A DNA stretch of 64,000 bases from Gammaproteobacteria bacterium (GTDB lineage: Bacteria > Pseudomonadota > Gammaproteobacteria > Pseudomonadales > Pseudohongiellaceae), in assembly GCA_021773355.1 (NCBI GenBank), contig JAJFKE010000023.1, forward strand, positions 310,001 through 374,000, read 5' to 3'. Below are positions 34,687-43,817 of the stretch, piece after piece. Every line of letters starts with the position of its first letter. The first letter of the stretch is position 1. A program made the position numbers and the translations under genes. The notes beneath the pieces are model-generated. The model was not told the origin of the DNA. It did not search any database and saw nothing but the letters and a program-made list of their open reading frames with translations.

Positions 34687-36093
34687 TTAGAAGAACATAT
34701 TTTTCGGTTTAGCCGGCTCAAAGCCCACCAACCAAATTAGCAGTGTACTCAGAGCGAACCCCGGCAGCACATACAGACTGATATTCATAGTGGATTGATC
34801 TATCATCTGGAAAAAGGTGACGGCGGCGTAGATGATCATGCCCAGTACATGAGCCATCATATAGTAATTCAAAAACGGTGTGCTGTTATGCGTCATGGGC
34901 CAGGGCTTGCAGAATATCAACCAGCGCAGGGCAGCAAAAAATCCGAGCAGGTCTGTGGGCCAAAACAGCAACAAGTTTACATTGTGGTGCAAATCCAAAT
35001 GATCAGACACGAACCAGCTTCCTAACATCAATATGCCATAAATACCGCTGAATAAGGCAGTAACTATTCCAAGCAATCCCAGTAAACGAAAGTTGATGTC
35101 CGCTAACTTTAATCCTATACGCGAGTGAGTCGCAAAATAAGACATGGGGATCTTCTTCAGCATGAGCATCAAAAAAAACACGGGAGCTAATAAAATTAAG
35201 GATGCTATTTGATAGGGGTCGGTTTCAACAAAGGGAGCTGGAAACTCCATAATCACCTGAGCATCGGACAACAACATCTGTCGCTCGCCGTTTTCTGCAA
35301 CATCTGATTCAATTTGCTCGAGTCTCATCCTTAGACTCAGCGGCAGAAACATTTCTTCCCATTCAGTAACCGGTCTATCTATATTGCTATTCATCAAGAT
35401 GTCTAGAGAGAAGCCGATCAAGGCAACCGATTGGTAATGGTTCTGCACCTGATCGCGAAAGGTGTTGTCTGTGACTCCATTAGTCACGCTCTCTATTCGA
35501 CCCGACAGTGCTTCATTCAGATAGTCGCGCACACGGGTAGTGCAATTGTCGAAAAAATACTGGTACGGATAGACGACATTTTCTGGTTGCAAATTCCACA
35601 GCAGACGTCGGTATAAAATTTCTTTCTGGGGATTGGTTAGATTGATCTTGTCCTGCCATACAGATCTCTGTTGAGAACGGTACATGGCGAATTCTTGATT
35701 CGGTGACTGGGTTCCCAATCGATAGTTCATTATTCCTTTAAAAAAATTGTAGGAGAAAGACACGGCTCCGCCGCTTACATCGAACAGACCCCAATTAAAA
35801 ACTACATCGTTATTACTATTCTCATCAAATACACGCAAGGCGGTATGTCCAAAATTGTCCCAGACCCTATCACCGACATCCACGGTTATCAGGTAAAAAT
35901 GCACGCCATCCATATCAGCAGGTAGCTGATACTGTTCGGGCGAAGGGACCGCCTCCAGGGCATAAGAACGAGGAGAAGACAAAAATAGAATAAAGGAACT
36001 TAGAAGCAGCAATCCACAGACAAGCATTCTTCTCCAACCGAGAAAACACAGAATTGCTTGAGGGGAAAACTTCATCCGGACTTTGAGAGCCAC
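34687..36093 (-). CDS. DUF4105/Lnb-type membrane protein
   Basis: A 468-residue inner-membrane protein. After a signal-anchor (about 15-45), a periplasmic domain of the DUF4105 (now Lnb N-acyltransferase periplasmic domain) type covers about 55-210: 'VGDRVWDNFGHTALRV', 'FNWGLFD', 'YFFDNCTTRVRDYL'. The conserved His and Cys are candidates for catalysis. Four or five hydrophobic helices follow in the C-terminal half. Lnb proteins move an acyl chain onto lipoprotein N-termini in Bacteroidota; whether this relative does so is unknown. A GTG start at 36093 is given; an ATG at 36075 is also possible. Confidence 0.75.
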   Translation of the reverse strand: MALKVRMKFSPQAILCFLGWRRMLVCGLLLLSSFILFLSSPRSYALEAVPSPEQYQLPADMDGVHFYLITVDVGDRVWDNFGHTALRVFDENSNNDVVFNWGLFDVSGGAVSFSYNFFKGIMNYRLGTQSPNQEFAMYRSQQRSVWQDKINLTNPQKEILYRRLLWNLQPENVVYPYQYFFDNCTTRVRDYLNEALSGRIESVTNGVTDNTFRDQVQNHYQSVALIGFSLDILMNSNIDRPVTEWEEMFLPLSLRMRLEQIESDVAENGERQMLLSDAQVIMEFPAPFVETDPYQIASLILLAPVFFLMLMLKKIPMSYFATHSRIGLKLADINFRLLGLLGIVTALFSGIYGILMLGSWFVSDHLDLHHNVNLLLFWPTDLLGFFAALRWLIFCKPWPMTHNSTPFLNYYMMAHVLGMIIYAAVTFFQMIDQSTMNISLYVLPGFALSTLLIWLVGFEPAKPKNMFF

Positions 36094-36486
36094 TTTCTAG
36101 TTTTTGTGCTGGTTTTTGTGAATGTAGGAATTTTGCAATCTTATCAAAGATTTAGTCTTGGTCAAGGCAAGGCTTGAATTGGCTTAGATATAAGTTTTTT
36201 ACACGGCGGTGAGCCTGACTAATTTCATCGTGATATCTACGCGCATAAAAAATCCCCACTCTCTAACCGCCATTATTTGAGTGAGGATTTGCGGTAGTCA
36301 GTGCTACCAGCGAACAGGCTTAACTAATGTGGATTTTGCGAGGTGTGCCTGTCGCCAGCGCTTCTCCGCGAGTGGATAAAGACTACACAGGACTGGCTGA
36401 ACAGAATCTGAATGAACTGCCGATTCGGTTTAGGCGTCCGCTTCAAGCTGATCAGCTAATTCGCCCAGAGGTCGCTATATTCTTTC
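36094..36486. other. Intergenic region with an orphan terminator
   Basis: 393 bp between two divergent genes. It contains a leftward terminator (36247-36290) that no visible gene uses. On the minus strand a short open stretch ends 'GELADQLEADA' followed by TAA at 36432-36430, which looks like the end of a protein and could be the remnant of a lost gene. The rest shows AT-rich DNA with no further ORF, tRNA or repeat. Confidence 0.4.
36247..36290 (-). terminator. Orphan leftward terminator
   Basis: On the minus strand, 36290-36279 pairs with 36261-36250 over 12 bp, including one U.G wobble that would be a C.A mismatch on the other strand. Six T residues follow (36252-36247). It thus terminates leftward RNA, but the nearest leftward coding gene starts below it at 36093. 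It may end a small RNA or a remnant gene. Confidence 0.65.
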
Positions 36487-37509
36487 ATGCTAATATTTGA
36501 AGCCAGCACAACATCAGGAAATCTCATATGGAAACACGTCACAGGTGAACTACAGGTATCTGCCTTGGGATTAGGGTGCATGAGCATGTCACAATCCTAT
36601 GGCGAGGCGAATCGGCAGGAATCGGAGCGCACTCTGCATCGTGCTCTGGATATAGGCTATACCTTTCTGGACACCGCAAGCCTCTATGGACTAGGCCATA
36701 ACGAATCGCTGATCGGTGAGGTTCTGCCGGCACGTCGCAACGAATTCATCCTCGCCAGCAAATGCGGCATCGTAAACAGAGATGGCAAGAGAACTGTAGA
36801 TTGCACTCCGGAGAACGTCAAGAAGACCTGCGAGGAGAGTCTGCGACGACTGAACACCGATGTAATCGACCTGTACTATCTGCACCGCCGTGATTTCAAT
36901 GTGCCAATCGAGGAGAGTGTCGGCGCCCTGGCCGACTTCGTCAGCGCGGGCAAGATTCGACATATAGGACTATCTGAATGCTCGTCTACAACGATCAGAA
37001 AAGCTCATAGCGAACACCCCATCTGCGCCGTGCAATCCGAATACTCACTGTGGACACGGGAACCGGAACACAAGGTATTTGATTGTTGCAAAGAACTGGG
37101 CATTGGCTTTGTGCCGTTTAGCCCTCTGGGTCGTGCGTTCCTGACTGGAGTCATTACTGATATGTCCACCTTAGGCGAGGACGATATGAGACAGACCATG
37201 CCAAGATTCTTGGGAGACAATTTTCAGCACAACTTGAAGTTGATAGAACAGTTAAAGGAAATCGCCGCGGCCAATTCCTGCACCATGGCGCAACTGGCGC
37301 TGGCCTGGGTGCTTGCGCGAGACCCAAATTTCGTGCCCATTCCAGGCACTAAACATGTCAACAATGTGGAAGAAAACGCGGCGGCCGCTGAATTATCCAT
37401 TAGTGCGAATGAATTGGCTAAAGCGGGTGAGATATTTAAAGTGGAAAGCGTATTAGGTGATCGCTACGCGAAATCTCATATGATATCGCTGGATTTGGAG
37501 GAAGCTTAG
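36487..37509 (+). CDS. Aldo/keto reductase, 5' end possibly frameshifted
   Basis: A 340-residue AKR with the full tetrad: Asp and Tyr in 'FLDTASLYGLGHNE', Lys in 'ILASKCGI' and His in 'YYLHRRD'. NADPH-binding residues lie in 'PIPGTKHVNNVEENA'. It reduces aldehydes or ketones in the cytoplasm. The first 18 residues do not resemble the family; the recognisable part starts at 'GELQVSALGLGCM'. A better ATG with an AGGA site exists at 36528 (peptide METRHR, the usual AKR opening), but it meets a stop at 36546 because the frame is shifted. See the related finding. Confidence 0.85.
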   Translation: MLIFEASTTSGNLIWKHVTGELQVSALGLGCMSMSQSYGEANRQESERTLHRALDIGYTFLDTASLYGLGHNESLIGEVLPARRNEFILASKCGIVNRDGKRTVDCTPENVKKTCEESLRRLNTDVIDLYYLHRRDFNVPIEESVGALADFVSAGKIRHIGLSECSSTTIRKAHSEHPICAVQSEYSLWTREPEHKVFDCCKELGIGFVPFSPLGRAFLTGVITDMSTLGEDDMRQTMPRFLGDNFQHNLKLIEQLKEIAAANSCTMAQLALAWVLARDPNFVPIPGTKHVNNVEENAAAAELSISANELAKAGEIFKVESVLGDRYAKSHMISLDLEEA

Positions 37510-37612
37510 ACGCAGTTGCGCAAACTCAGTTGTGACAGCTTGCTCAATATTTATTCCAGGGCAACTCAAGTTCTGGCAAAAGACTCTGCAAGTCCTTTGC
37601 CAGTGAACAAGC

Positions 37613-38596
37613 TTACTGGCTATTTTCGCTGGCGCGTTGCTCTTCCATACGCTCGCCACGCAGAATATTTACCATGCCGTAGTTGCCTTCGTGGCAGGCG
37701 TATTCATACATTAGCCCATCTACTTTAGCCATAGGAACGACTGCAGTTATCTTGTCTTTGAAAGTGCTGGGGTCCTCTACTGTGAATTCATAGTTCACAG
37801 TGAACTCATCAACCCGGCTAAACTTTTCTGTGAGTACTTTGTTATAAGAAGTACCAAACACAGCAAAGCTTTGGGTCAGGTCGTTGAAGTTTCTTGTCTG
37901 CACCACCAGCGTATCTCCATCCCAATAGCCGCGTGAATCACCGGACCACTGACGAATACCGTCATCTATATGATCTCTGCCATCCAATGACACGATGCGC
38001 GCATCGTGAATCATCTCGGTCATGATAACCACATGATCCTTACCTTGAACTATCTGCACATTATTATTGTACAGACCCGGCGTAAAAGGAGGCCCGGCAT
38101 TAAAACCAACAATGCAGCGCTCCGACGTACCGCGATCTTCTGGCCCGTCTTTAGCGATGCCGCCGACAACCATACGTACTGGCCGGGTTCCAGGTTCATC
38201 CGGACCCAGTCCGCCGATTTGAACCGGTACGCCTTCAACCGTTTCTGGCAGTCTGCCATTTTCCGGATAGGTAATTAACGAAGTTCGCGTGTTGTCACCG
38301 CGACCCGCATTTTCCACCCAGAATGTGTTGTATCCACCCACGCCGATATTGTTAATCGCTTCCAGTCCAGCCTCAGTCTGAGCTGCAATGGCGGCGATAT
38401 CTTCCGGCGTTAGAAATTCTTTATCCGCGAACTGACGCGGGCGTTGCAATGGTACAAAAGAACTAAAATTCCAAACACCTTGCAAATCTGGCTGGCCGTA
38501 TTCAGTTAGTGGCACAACATAGTCGCTGTCCTGTGCCTGTAATCCGGACAATGAAAAACTCATCAGTAGGATGAGCGTGAGCAATCGAAATTTCAT
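37613..38596 (-). CDS. Secreted protein of unknown family (paralogue of the 54.4 kb gene)
   Basis: A 327-residue exported protein with a signal peptide ending near 'LSGLQAQ' (about 22). Conserved blocks shared with its paralogue: 'TEYGQPDLQGVW', 'YPENG', 'GDTLVVQT', 'LTEKFSRVDEF' and 'YEYACHEGNYGM'. The beta-rich pattern and paired conserved Trp and Cys suggest a periplasmic beta-fold. No function is assigned. The ribosome site AGGGGAA lies 7 nt before the ATG. It converges on the AKR gene, about 100 bp away. Confidence 0.75.
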   Translation of the reverse strand: MKFRLLTLILLMSFSLSGLQAQDSDYVVPLTEYGQPDLQGVWNFSSFVPLQRPRQFADKEFLTPEDIAAIAAQTEAGLEAINNIGVGGYNTFWVENAGRGDNTRTSLITYPENGRLPETVEGVPVQIGGLGPDEPGTRPVRMVVGGIAKDGPEDRGTSERCIVGFNAGPPFTPGLYNNNVQIVQGKDHVVIMTEMIHDARIVSLDGRDHIDDGIRQWSGDSRGYWDGDTLVVQTRNFNDLTQSFAVFGTSYNKVLTEKFSRVDEFTVNYEFTVEDPSTFKDKITAVVPMAKVDGLMYEYACHEGNYGMVNILRGERMEEQRASENSQ

Positions 38597-38760
38597 GGTA
38601 TTCCCCTTTATCTACCGACTACGAATTCAGTCTTGTGTTTCCACTTGATTGCCATCTTGGGCAATAATTCCAGCAATGAAGTGTAAACCATATAGTCGGC
38701 AGCATCTATAATCCACCCTTGGAACTACGCTGCAGCGGTACCTATGGCGACCGATGTGAA

Positions 38761-39126
38761 CTACTTCTTAGATTTGTTTCCCTTCTTGGCAGCGGCGCGC
38801 ATGGCTACCTCATAGGCCTTGGCTGCCCAGTCACGCATTAGCTCACTGTTTTCCAAGGTCTCTTCCGGAGCCTGGTAATAGCCCATGCTGAATTCCTTGC
38901 CGTTCTTGTTAAAGCTGAATGCTTGCAGACCTAACTCCTCGTAATCCGCGATATTTTCAGCATCCACCTTCAGATAGAGCTCACCATCGGCAATCAGACC
39001 AAACATCAATCCCTCGAGGAACACGCCGAAGCCACCGAACATGGATTTGGATTCAACCGGCCCAATGGTCTGCATTAAATCTACTATGTGCGCGACATAT
39101 TCGCGCTGTTCCTTAGTTATGGCCAT
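38761..39126 (-). CDS. TfoX/Sxy N-terminal-domain protein
   Basis: A 121-residue protein matching the TfoX N-domain: 'VAHIVDLMQTIGPVESKSMFGGFGVFLEG' and 'GLIADGELYLKV', then 'FSMGYYQAPEETLENSE' and a Lys-rich tail. TfoX/Sxy proteins activate competence genes through CRP in some gammaproteobacteria, but the short N-domain-only members, like this, have no defined role. The start at 39126 has GAGGAG 7 nt upstream; the codon at 39141 does not. Confidence 0.85.
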   Translation of the reverse strand: MAITKEQREYVAHIVDLMQTIGPVESKSMFGGFGVFLEGLMFGLIADGELYLKVDAENIADYEELGLQAFSFNKNGKEFSMGYYQAPEETLENSELMRDWAAKAYEVAMRAAAKKGNKSKK

Positions 39127-39230
39127 AGCGGCTCTCCTCAATGCTTGATGCCCTTCCCTTAGATGCTATGATAGCCAGCTTTTCCACGAGCGCAATTCGC
39201 GGAGTCGCTGGCAGATTTAGGGAGAACCAA

Positions 39231-40796
39231 ATGAACGGTGCTACTGCATTAATTGAAACATTGGCTGACTGTGGAGTCGAGCTTTGTATAGCGAATCCTG
39301 GTACTTCCGAAATGCATTTAGTACAGGCCTTGGATAGCGTGCCCCGTATCAAATCAGTGCTGGCGCTTTTTGAGGGCGTCTGCACCGGAGCTGCCGATGG
39401 TTATGCGCGCATGACCGGAAAACCGGCCGCTACTCTCTTGCACTTAGGCCCTGGTATGGCTAATGGCATAGCCAATCTACACAATGCTCGCCGTGCGAAT
39501 TCGCCAATGATTAATATCATCGGCAACCACCCCAATTTTCATGTTGGTTTCGACGCCCCGCTTACTTCAGATATAGAAACCCTGGCGAAGAATTTTTCCA
39601 ACTGGATTAAGTCATGCAGCACTAACGAGACCCTGGCACAGGACGGTGCCGATGCATACACTGCAAGTCTACGTCAAAGTACTGGCTCGATAGGTCAGAT
39701 TTCTACCTTGATAATGGGTGCAGATGCAGCTTGGGGAAACAGCGCTGGACCAGTAACTCCGAATTCCCTGCCTACACGTAGCAAAGTTGACGAACAAGTA
39801 ATAAAAAAGATTGCACCTCTGTTAGAAAAAGCTGGCCGCAATATGATGTTGTTAGAACATCATGCCACCGACCCAGCAGCACTTGCCGCAGCCAGCAAGA
39901 TTGCAAGTAAAACTGGCTGTCGATTAATGACAGGCACATTTCCTGGCAGGGTTGATGGCGGACCAGGGGCGGTTGCGGCAGAACGCCTGCCCTACTTTCC
40001 TGAACAAATACTAAAAACTCTGGAAGGCGTGGAAAATCTAATCATCGTAGGCGGTCAAATTCCTGCCAGCTTTTTTGCCTATCAGGGAGTACCAGGCCAG
40101 CTTATACCCAAGGGCTGCAAGGTTAGCCGTCTGACCTATATAGAAGAAGACGCCATCGATGCGTTGCAGCGAATTGTTGAACGGCTAGGCGCCAAAAATG
40201 AAGCAGTCACTCAATTTGAAAAAGCCGAGATAGGTAAACCCAGTGGCGAGCTGGATACCAAATCCATCATTCAATCAGTGGCTGCTACCATGCCTGAAAA
40301 CGTAATCGTTGCCACCGACTCCGGTGGTGGAAATGCCGCCTACCCCTACTGTCAAAATTCTGCGACTAACAGCTGGCTTAGCCTGACCGGTGGCGCCATT
40401 GGCCAGGGTGGGCCATGCGCAACTGGCGCAGCGCTGGCCTGCCCCGATCGGCAAGTACTGGCCATGCTGGGAGATGGCGGTGCCGCCTACACCAACCAAA
40501 GTTTTTGGACTCAGGCCAGAGAAGGGCTGAACGTCACCACCGTCATATTCGCCAATCGTTCTTACAATATTCTTAACGTCGAATACGCAAGATTAGGCGT
40601 TACCGAAGTTGGCGATATAGCGGCCAGTCTTTTCGATATAGGTAATCCGGAAATCAACTGGGTGGACATGGCGAAGAGTTTCGGTGTGCCCGGAGCGACC
40701 GCTGATACCGCCGAAGAGCTTTGCAGCTTGTTAGAGAAGAGTTATGAAACACCTGGCCCCTTTCTAATCCAGGCCAACGGCGAACTGCAACGCTAA
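39231..40796 (+). CDS. Thiamin diphosphate-dependent acetolactate synthase-like enzyme
   Basis: A 521-residue ThDP enzyme. The start at 39231 has GGGAGA about 8 nt upstream. The N-terminal Pyr domain begins 'NGATALIETLADCGVELCIANPGTSEMHLV', with the ThDP activating Glu in 'ALFEGVCTGAADGYARM'. The PP domain has 'MLGDGGAAYTNQSFWTQ' (GDG) and 'VIFANRSYNILNVEY'. It resembles unassigned acetolactate-synthase-like and benzoylformate-decarboxylase-like proteins, not the biosynthetic IlvB with its regulatory subunit. It decarboxylates or ligates a 2-oxo acid; which one is unknown. Confidence 0.85.
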   Translation: MNGATALIETLADCGVELCIANPGTSEMHLVQALDSVPRIKSVLALFEGVCTGAADGYARMTGKPAATLLHLGPGMANGIANLHNARRANSPMINIIGNHPNFHVGFDAPLTSDIETLAKNFSNWIKSCSTNETLAQDGADAYTASLRQSTGSIGQISTLIMGADAAWGNSAGPVTPNSLPTRSKVDEQVIKKIAPLLEKAGRNMMLLEHHATDPAALAAASKIASKTGCRLMTGTFPGRVDGGPGAVAAERLPYFPEQILKTLEGVENLIIVGGQIPASFFAYQGVPGQLIPKGCKVSRLTYIEEDAIDALQRIVERLGAKNEAVTQFEKAEIGKPSGELDTKSIIQSVAATMPENVIVATDSGGGNAAYPYCQNSATNSWLSLTGGAIGQGGPCATGAALACPDRQVLAMLGDGGAAYTNQSFWTQAREGLNVTTVIFANRSYNILNVEYARLGVTEVGDIAASLFDIGNPEINWVDMAKSFGVPGATADTAEELCSLLEKSYETPGPFLIQANGELQR

Positions 40797-41021
40797 GCCT
40801 GGATACTAGAGTCGAATTTTTATATAGATATATTGTATCAATCAATTGCTTACGGCCTAATCAGCCATCTAAATGAGCCTCAATGAGTGTGAATTAGCAG
40901 TAGTGAGACCTTTTTTATTACATAAGTCTACAATTGTTACTCCCTCCTCGATGCCCGCTATCGACTGCGGATTCAACTGGTCAACGCAACCCATAGCGGT
41001 CGTCAAATTTGCCTTGTTGAC

Positions 41022-41035
41022 AGGTGGTACCACCT
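41022..41035. promoter_or_regulatory. Perfect 14-bp palindrome upstream of the broken SDR gene
   Basis: AGGTGGTACCACCT is a perfect palindrome 31 bp before the ATG at 41067, a position suited to an operator. It lies in a 270-bp gap after the ThDP enzyme that has no other clear element. No known regulator is assigned. Confidence 0.5.
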
Positions 41036-41066
41036 CCTATTAGCATCTTTTTGACGTGTCAATTAG

Positions 41067-41869
41067 GTGATGATCATGAATGCAGCGCTAGTAACTGGAG
41101 GTTCTCAGGGAGTAGGAAAGGGAGTAGTTGAAGGGCTCGCGGAAGCAGGCCATTCTGTATTTTTTACTGGTAGAGATGCTGAACGTTTAAAGGTCTCGGA
41201 AGAATCAGCGACAAAACTGTGTGGGGAAGTGTTTGGAAGGTCTGTTGACCACTCAAAGGACGTTCAGGTTGAGGCGCTGTTCGAAGAAATCCAAAAAAAG
41301 TATCAACTGAAACTCCTGGTGAACAATGTCTGGGGCGGCCACGAAAAAATGGTAGAGAATGAGCGTTTTACTTGGATAGATTCGTTCTGGGAGCAACCCC
41401 TACATCGATGGGACTCAATGCTCACCAACGGAGTTAGAGCGGCATTGTGACATCTCAATTGGCAACTCGGTCAATGCTGCAAAATTCTGGTGGCCTTATC
41501 GTCAATATTTCATTTTGGTCTGCGCAGAAATTTGTGGGAAATACGTTATATGGTATAGCCAAGGCAGCAACTGATAAGATGACGTTCGATATGGCAACTG
41601 AGCTAGCTGACAAAGATATCAATGTTATATCGCTTTGTCCTGGTCTCGTGCGCACGGAGAAAGTAATGTTAGCAGCCGCGATGATGGATATGTCCAATTC
41701 AGAGTCTCCAAGGTTTATCGGCCGAACAATAGCCGCATTGTCGAAAAATCGAGAATTGGCGAGTGAACTAAATGGCAAGGTTTGTGTTGCTGCTGATCTT
41801 GCTCATTAATTAAACGTAACTGATATCGATGGAAAATCTCTACGACCATTAACGCTTGAGGATGTCTAA
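41067..41869 (+). pseudogene. Broken short-chain dehydrogenase (DHRS1-like)
   Basis: The first part (41067-41450) has the SDR loop 'VTGGSQGVGKGV' and 'LLVNNVWGG', and ends at a TGA after 'GVRAAL'. The second part is open from a GTG at 41447 and continues the same protein ('VTSQLATRSMLQN', 'YGIAKAATDK' with YxxxK). One missing G at 41446-41448 explains the split. An in-frame TAA at 41807-41809 then interrupts the normal C-terminus, and 'VTDIDGKSLRPLTLEDV' lies beyond it before a second TAA at 41869. Two separate lesions argue for a true pseudogene, not one sequencing error. Upstream DNA has a perfect palindrome. Confidence 0.85.
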
Positions 41870-42041
41870 TTCGAATTAAGCAAAGTCCGCACATAGCAGT
41901 CACACAAATAATTTGTGTTACCACACCCAGCAATTCATTTAGTGACCTTACCAACCATCTATCACGGCTAATCCCGACCTATCCTTCCTGGTTTGTAGTT
42001 CCCAGCTCTCGTAGCATCAGCAGCTGCTCAGTTTATTGAAG

Positions 42042-43583
42042 TTAAGCCCAGGTAAAGTTGCGCTGGATTCTACCCAGCTTCTTATAAAAGTCATCAGACT
42101 GTTCTGCTAATTCTTCTTTTGCAGGAAACATGAGGGTCAGTATGGGAATAATAAACAGCGGCAGCAGCAGAGTCAGGAAGGAAGGATCTCTCCACTCTCC
42201 CAGATACTGACACAGCTCGTACCAAGTCTGCGCGAAGCCACCAACATCTGCATTTTCTGCACCAGAAAACCAATTGTTCAGCAACCACATCAACAAACCG
42301 CTCACAAACCCTATCAACATGCCCCAAAACGCAGCCTGCTCGGTAGTTTTCTTCCAATAGAACACATAGGTAACCGCAATTGCTGGCGGCACCACCATGG
42401 CAAATCCCAATAGAAGAAATTGCAATACAGAACCAAAATTAAAATACCAGGCACAGAAGGCAGCACCGGAGCCATAGATGATGGTCACCAGCTTGTAGGC
42501 GCGAAGTTTCTGATCACTGGAGTAATTTTTTGATGCAGGAATCCAGTCATTAACCAACATGGTCGCGCTTCCCAATAAGATGGGAGCACCCGAGGAAATG
42601 ACTGCGGCCAATACCGCTGCCAGGGCAATACCACCCAATAAGGGACCGGTATCAATCGCTAATTGAGCGATGTTGAGATAGCCGGACAGGCCAGCTTCAG
42701 CACCGTATCTCACCATGGTGAGTATACCGATGAAGCCGGCAACCAGTGGCATTATTGCCGCGATTACACCGGCCAGAAAGAAGCCGGGGATCAGGTATTC
42801 CTGCTTTGCCGCCGAGCTCGCGTAGTTGGCATACACTGAGGCTGCGGGTGTGTGAATTGTGGCGGAAATAAATAGCGCAATAATGGTAGCCCAACCAATA
42901 CCGGTAAAACTCCACCAGGAGGGGATATCTTTGTCTGCTGCTGTAAGCATAACCTCAGACTGAGCTACTACCGCATCCCAGCCGCCGAGATTTTGCATGG
43001 CAATATAGCCCACCGTAGCCAGTCCGAAGATGATCACGGTGCAATGAACGATATTGGTAATGGCCGTACCTTTTAACCCACCGGTAACTGTAAACAACAC
43101 AATCACCACAGCGCCAATAATTATACAAATCCCAAACGGCCAACCGGTGACGCCACTAACGATAGTCGCAATCACATAGGGCTCGATTATATTGACCACC
43201 AAATATTCCGCCTGCACACACAGGCTAGTAAGAGACTGGCATCGACGCGAACCAAAACGTCGGTCGAATACTTCACCAACACTGGATAATTTTAGTTTAC
43301 GATAGGGAATCGCAAAAAATAAGCCGACCAGAAATAAGGCCGCGAAAGAGTTCACCCCATACCACAGGTGACCAATACCTTCACTGATTACGTCACCTGC
43401 CACACCGTAGGTACCGGCTCCACCGATGCGAGTTCCAGCCACACCCGCGGCGAGCATACCCACTCCTAATGTGCCGCCGCCTATGGCCCAGTCGGCGGAG
43501 CTGCGATTACCACTGCTTATATATATGCCAACCGCAACAAAAAACAGCAAATACGCCAGGATTACATAAGCAGTCAAATCCAT
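42042..43583 (-). CDS. Sodium:solute symporter family transporter
   Basis: A 513-residue SSS-family protein with about 13 hydrophobic helices: 'VILAYLLFFVAVGIYISSG', 'GAGTYGVAGDVISEGIGHLWYGV', 'FTVTGGLKGTAITNIVHC' and 'AVLAAVISSGAPILLGSATMLVNDW' are typical. It imports a small solute with Na+ across the inner membrane. The ATG at 43583 has GGAG 6 nt upstream; a TTG at 43595 has none. The substrate cannot be read from sequence. The adjacent divergent amidohydrolase operon may use it. Confidence 0.9.
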   Translation of the reverse strand: MDLTAYVILAYLLFFVAVGIYISSGNRSSADWAIGGGTLGVGMLAAGVAGTRIGGAGTYGVAGDVISEGIGHLWYGVNSFAALFLVGLFFAIPYRKLKLSSVGEVFDRRFGSRRCQSLTSLCVQAEYLVVNIIEPYVIATIVSGVTGWPFGICIIIGAVVIVLFTVTGGLKGTAITNIVHCTVIIFGLATVGYIAMQNLGGWDAVVAQSEVMLTAADKDIPSWWSFTGIGWATIIALFISATIHTPAASVYANYASSAAKQEYLIPGFFLAGVIAAIMPLVAGFIGILTMVRYGAEAGLSGYLNIAQLAIDTGPLLGGIALAAVLAAVISSGAPILLGSATMLVNDWIPASKNYSSDQKLRAYKLVTIIYGSGAAFCAWYFNFGSVLQFLLLGFAMVVPPAIAVTYVFYWKKTTEQAAFWGMLIGFVSGLLMWLLNNWFSGAENADVGGFAQTWYELCQYLGEWRDPSFLTLLLPLFIIPILTLMFPAKEELAEQSDDFYKKLGRIQRNFTWA

Positions 43584-43667
43584 GCACAACTCCAACTTTA
43601 ATTTTTAATTATTTTCTATTTCAGAGACTTCTGGCCAGCTGCTGAGATTTATTCAGCTTGGGTATCT

Positions 43668-43708
43668 CTGATATGTATCAATCTCTTTTTCCTTTGCTTA
43701 CGCATACT
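43668..43708 (+). promoter_or_regulatory. FNR-like box with CATACT -10
   Basis: CTGAT-ATGT-ATCAA at 43668-43681 matches 9 of 10 of the FNR dyad. CATACT (43703-43708) follows after 21 nt, the same hexamer and spacing as before the 16.1 kb cytochrome gene. The transcript would carry a leader of about 100 nt into the amidohydrolase gene at 43818. No matching -10 is seen leftward. Confidence 0.5.
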
Positions 43709-43817
43709 ACACTAAGGCGATTGTAAGGCAACTGAAAGTCACTGAGCTTGGCGTGGTCAGTATTCCCATACCTATAATGTGATGCTATCGTAAATCCTCG
43801 ATGCGAAAGGAACAGAC

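Noticed and set aside
36291..36486. A tRNA or known structured RNA in front of the orphan terminator
   Set aside because: I could not find a T-loop GTTCNA with matching arms or any RNA family fold; only a 5-bp GGTAG/CTACC hairpin is present.
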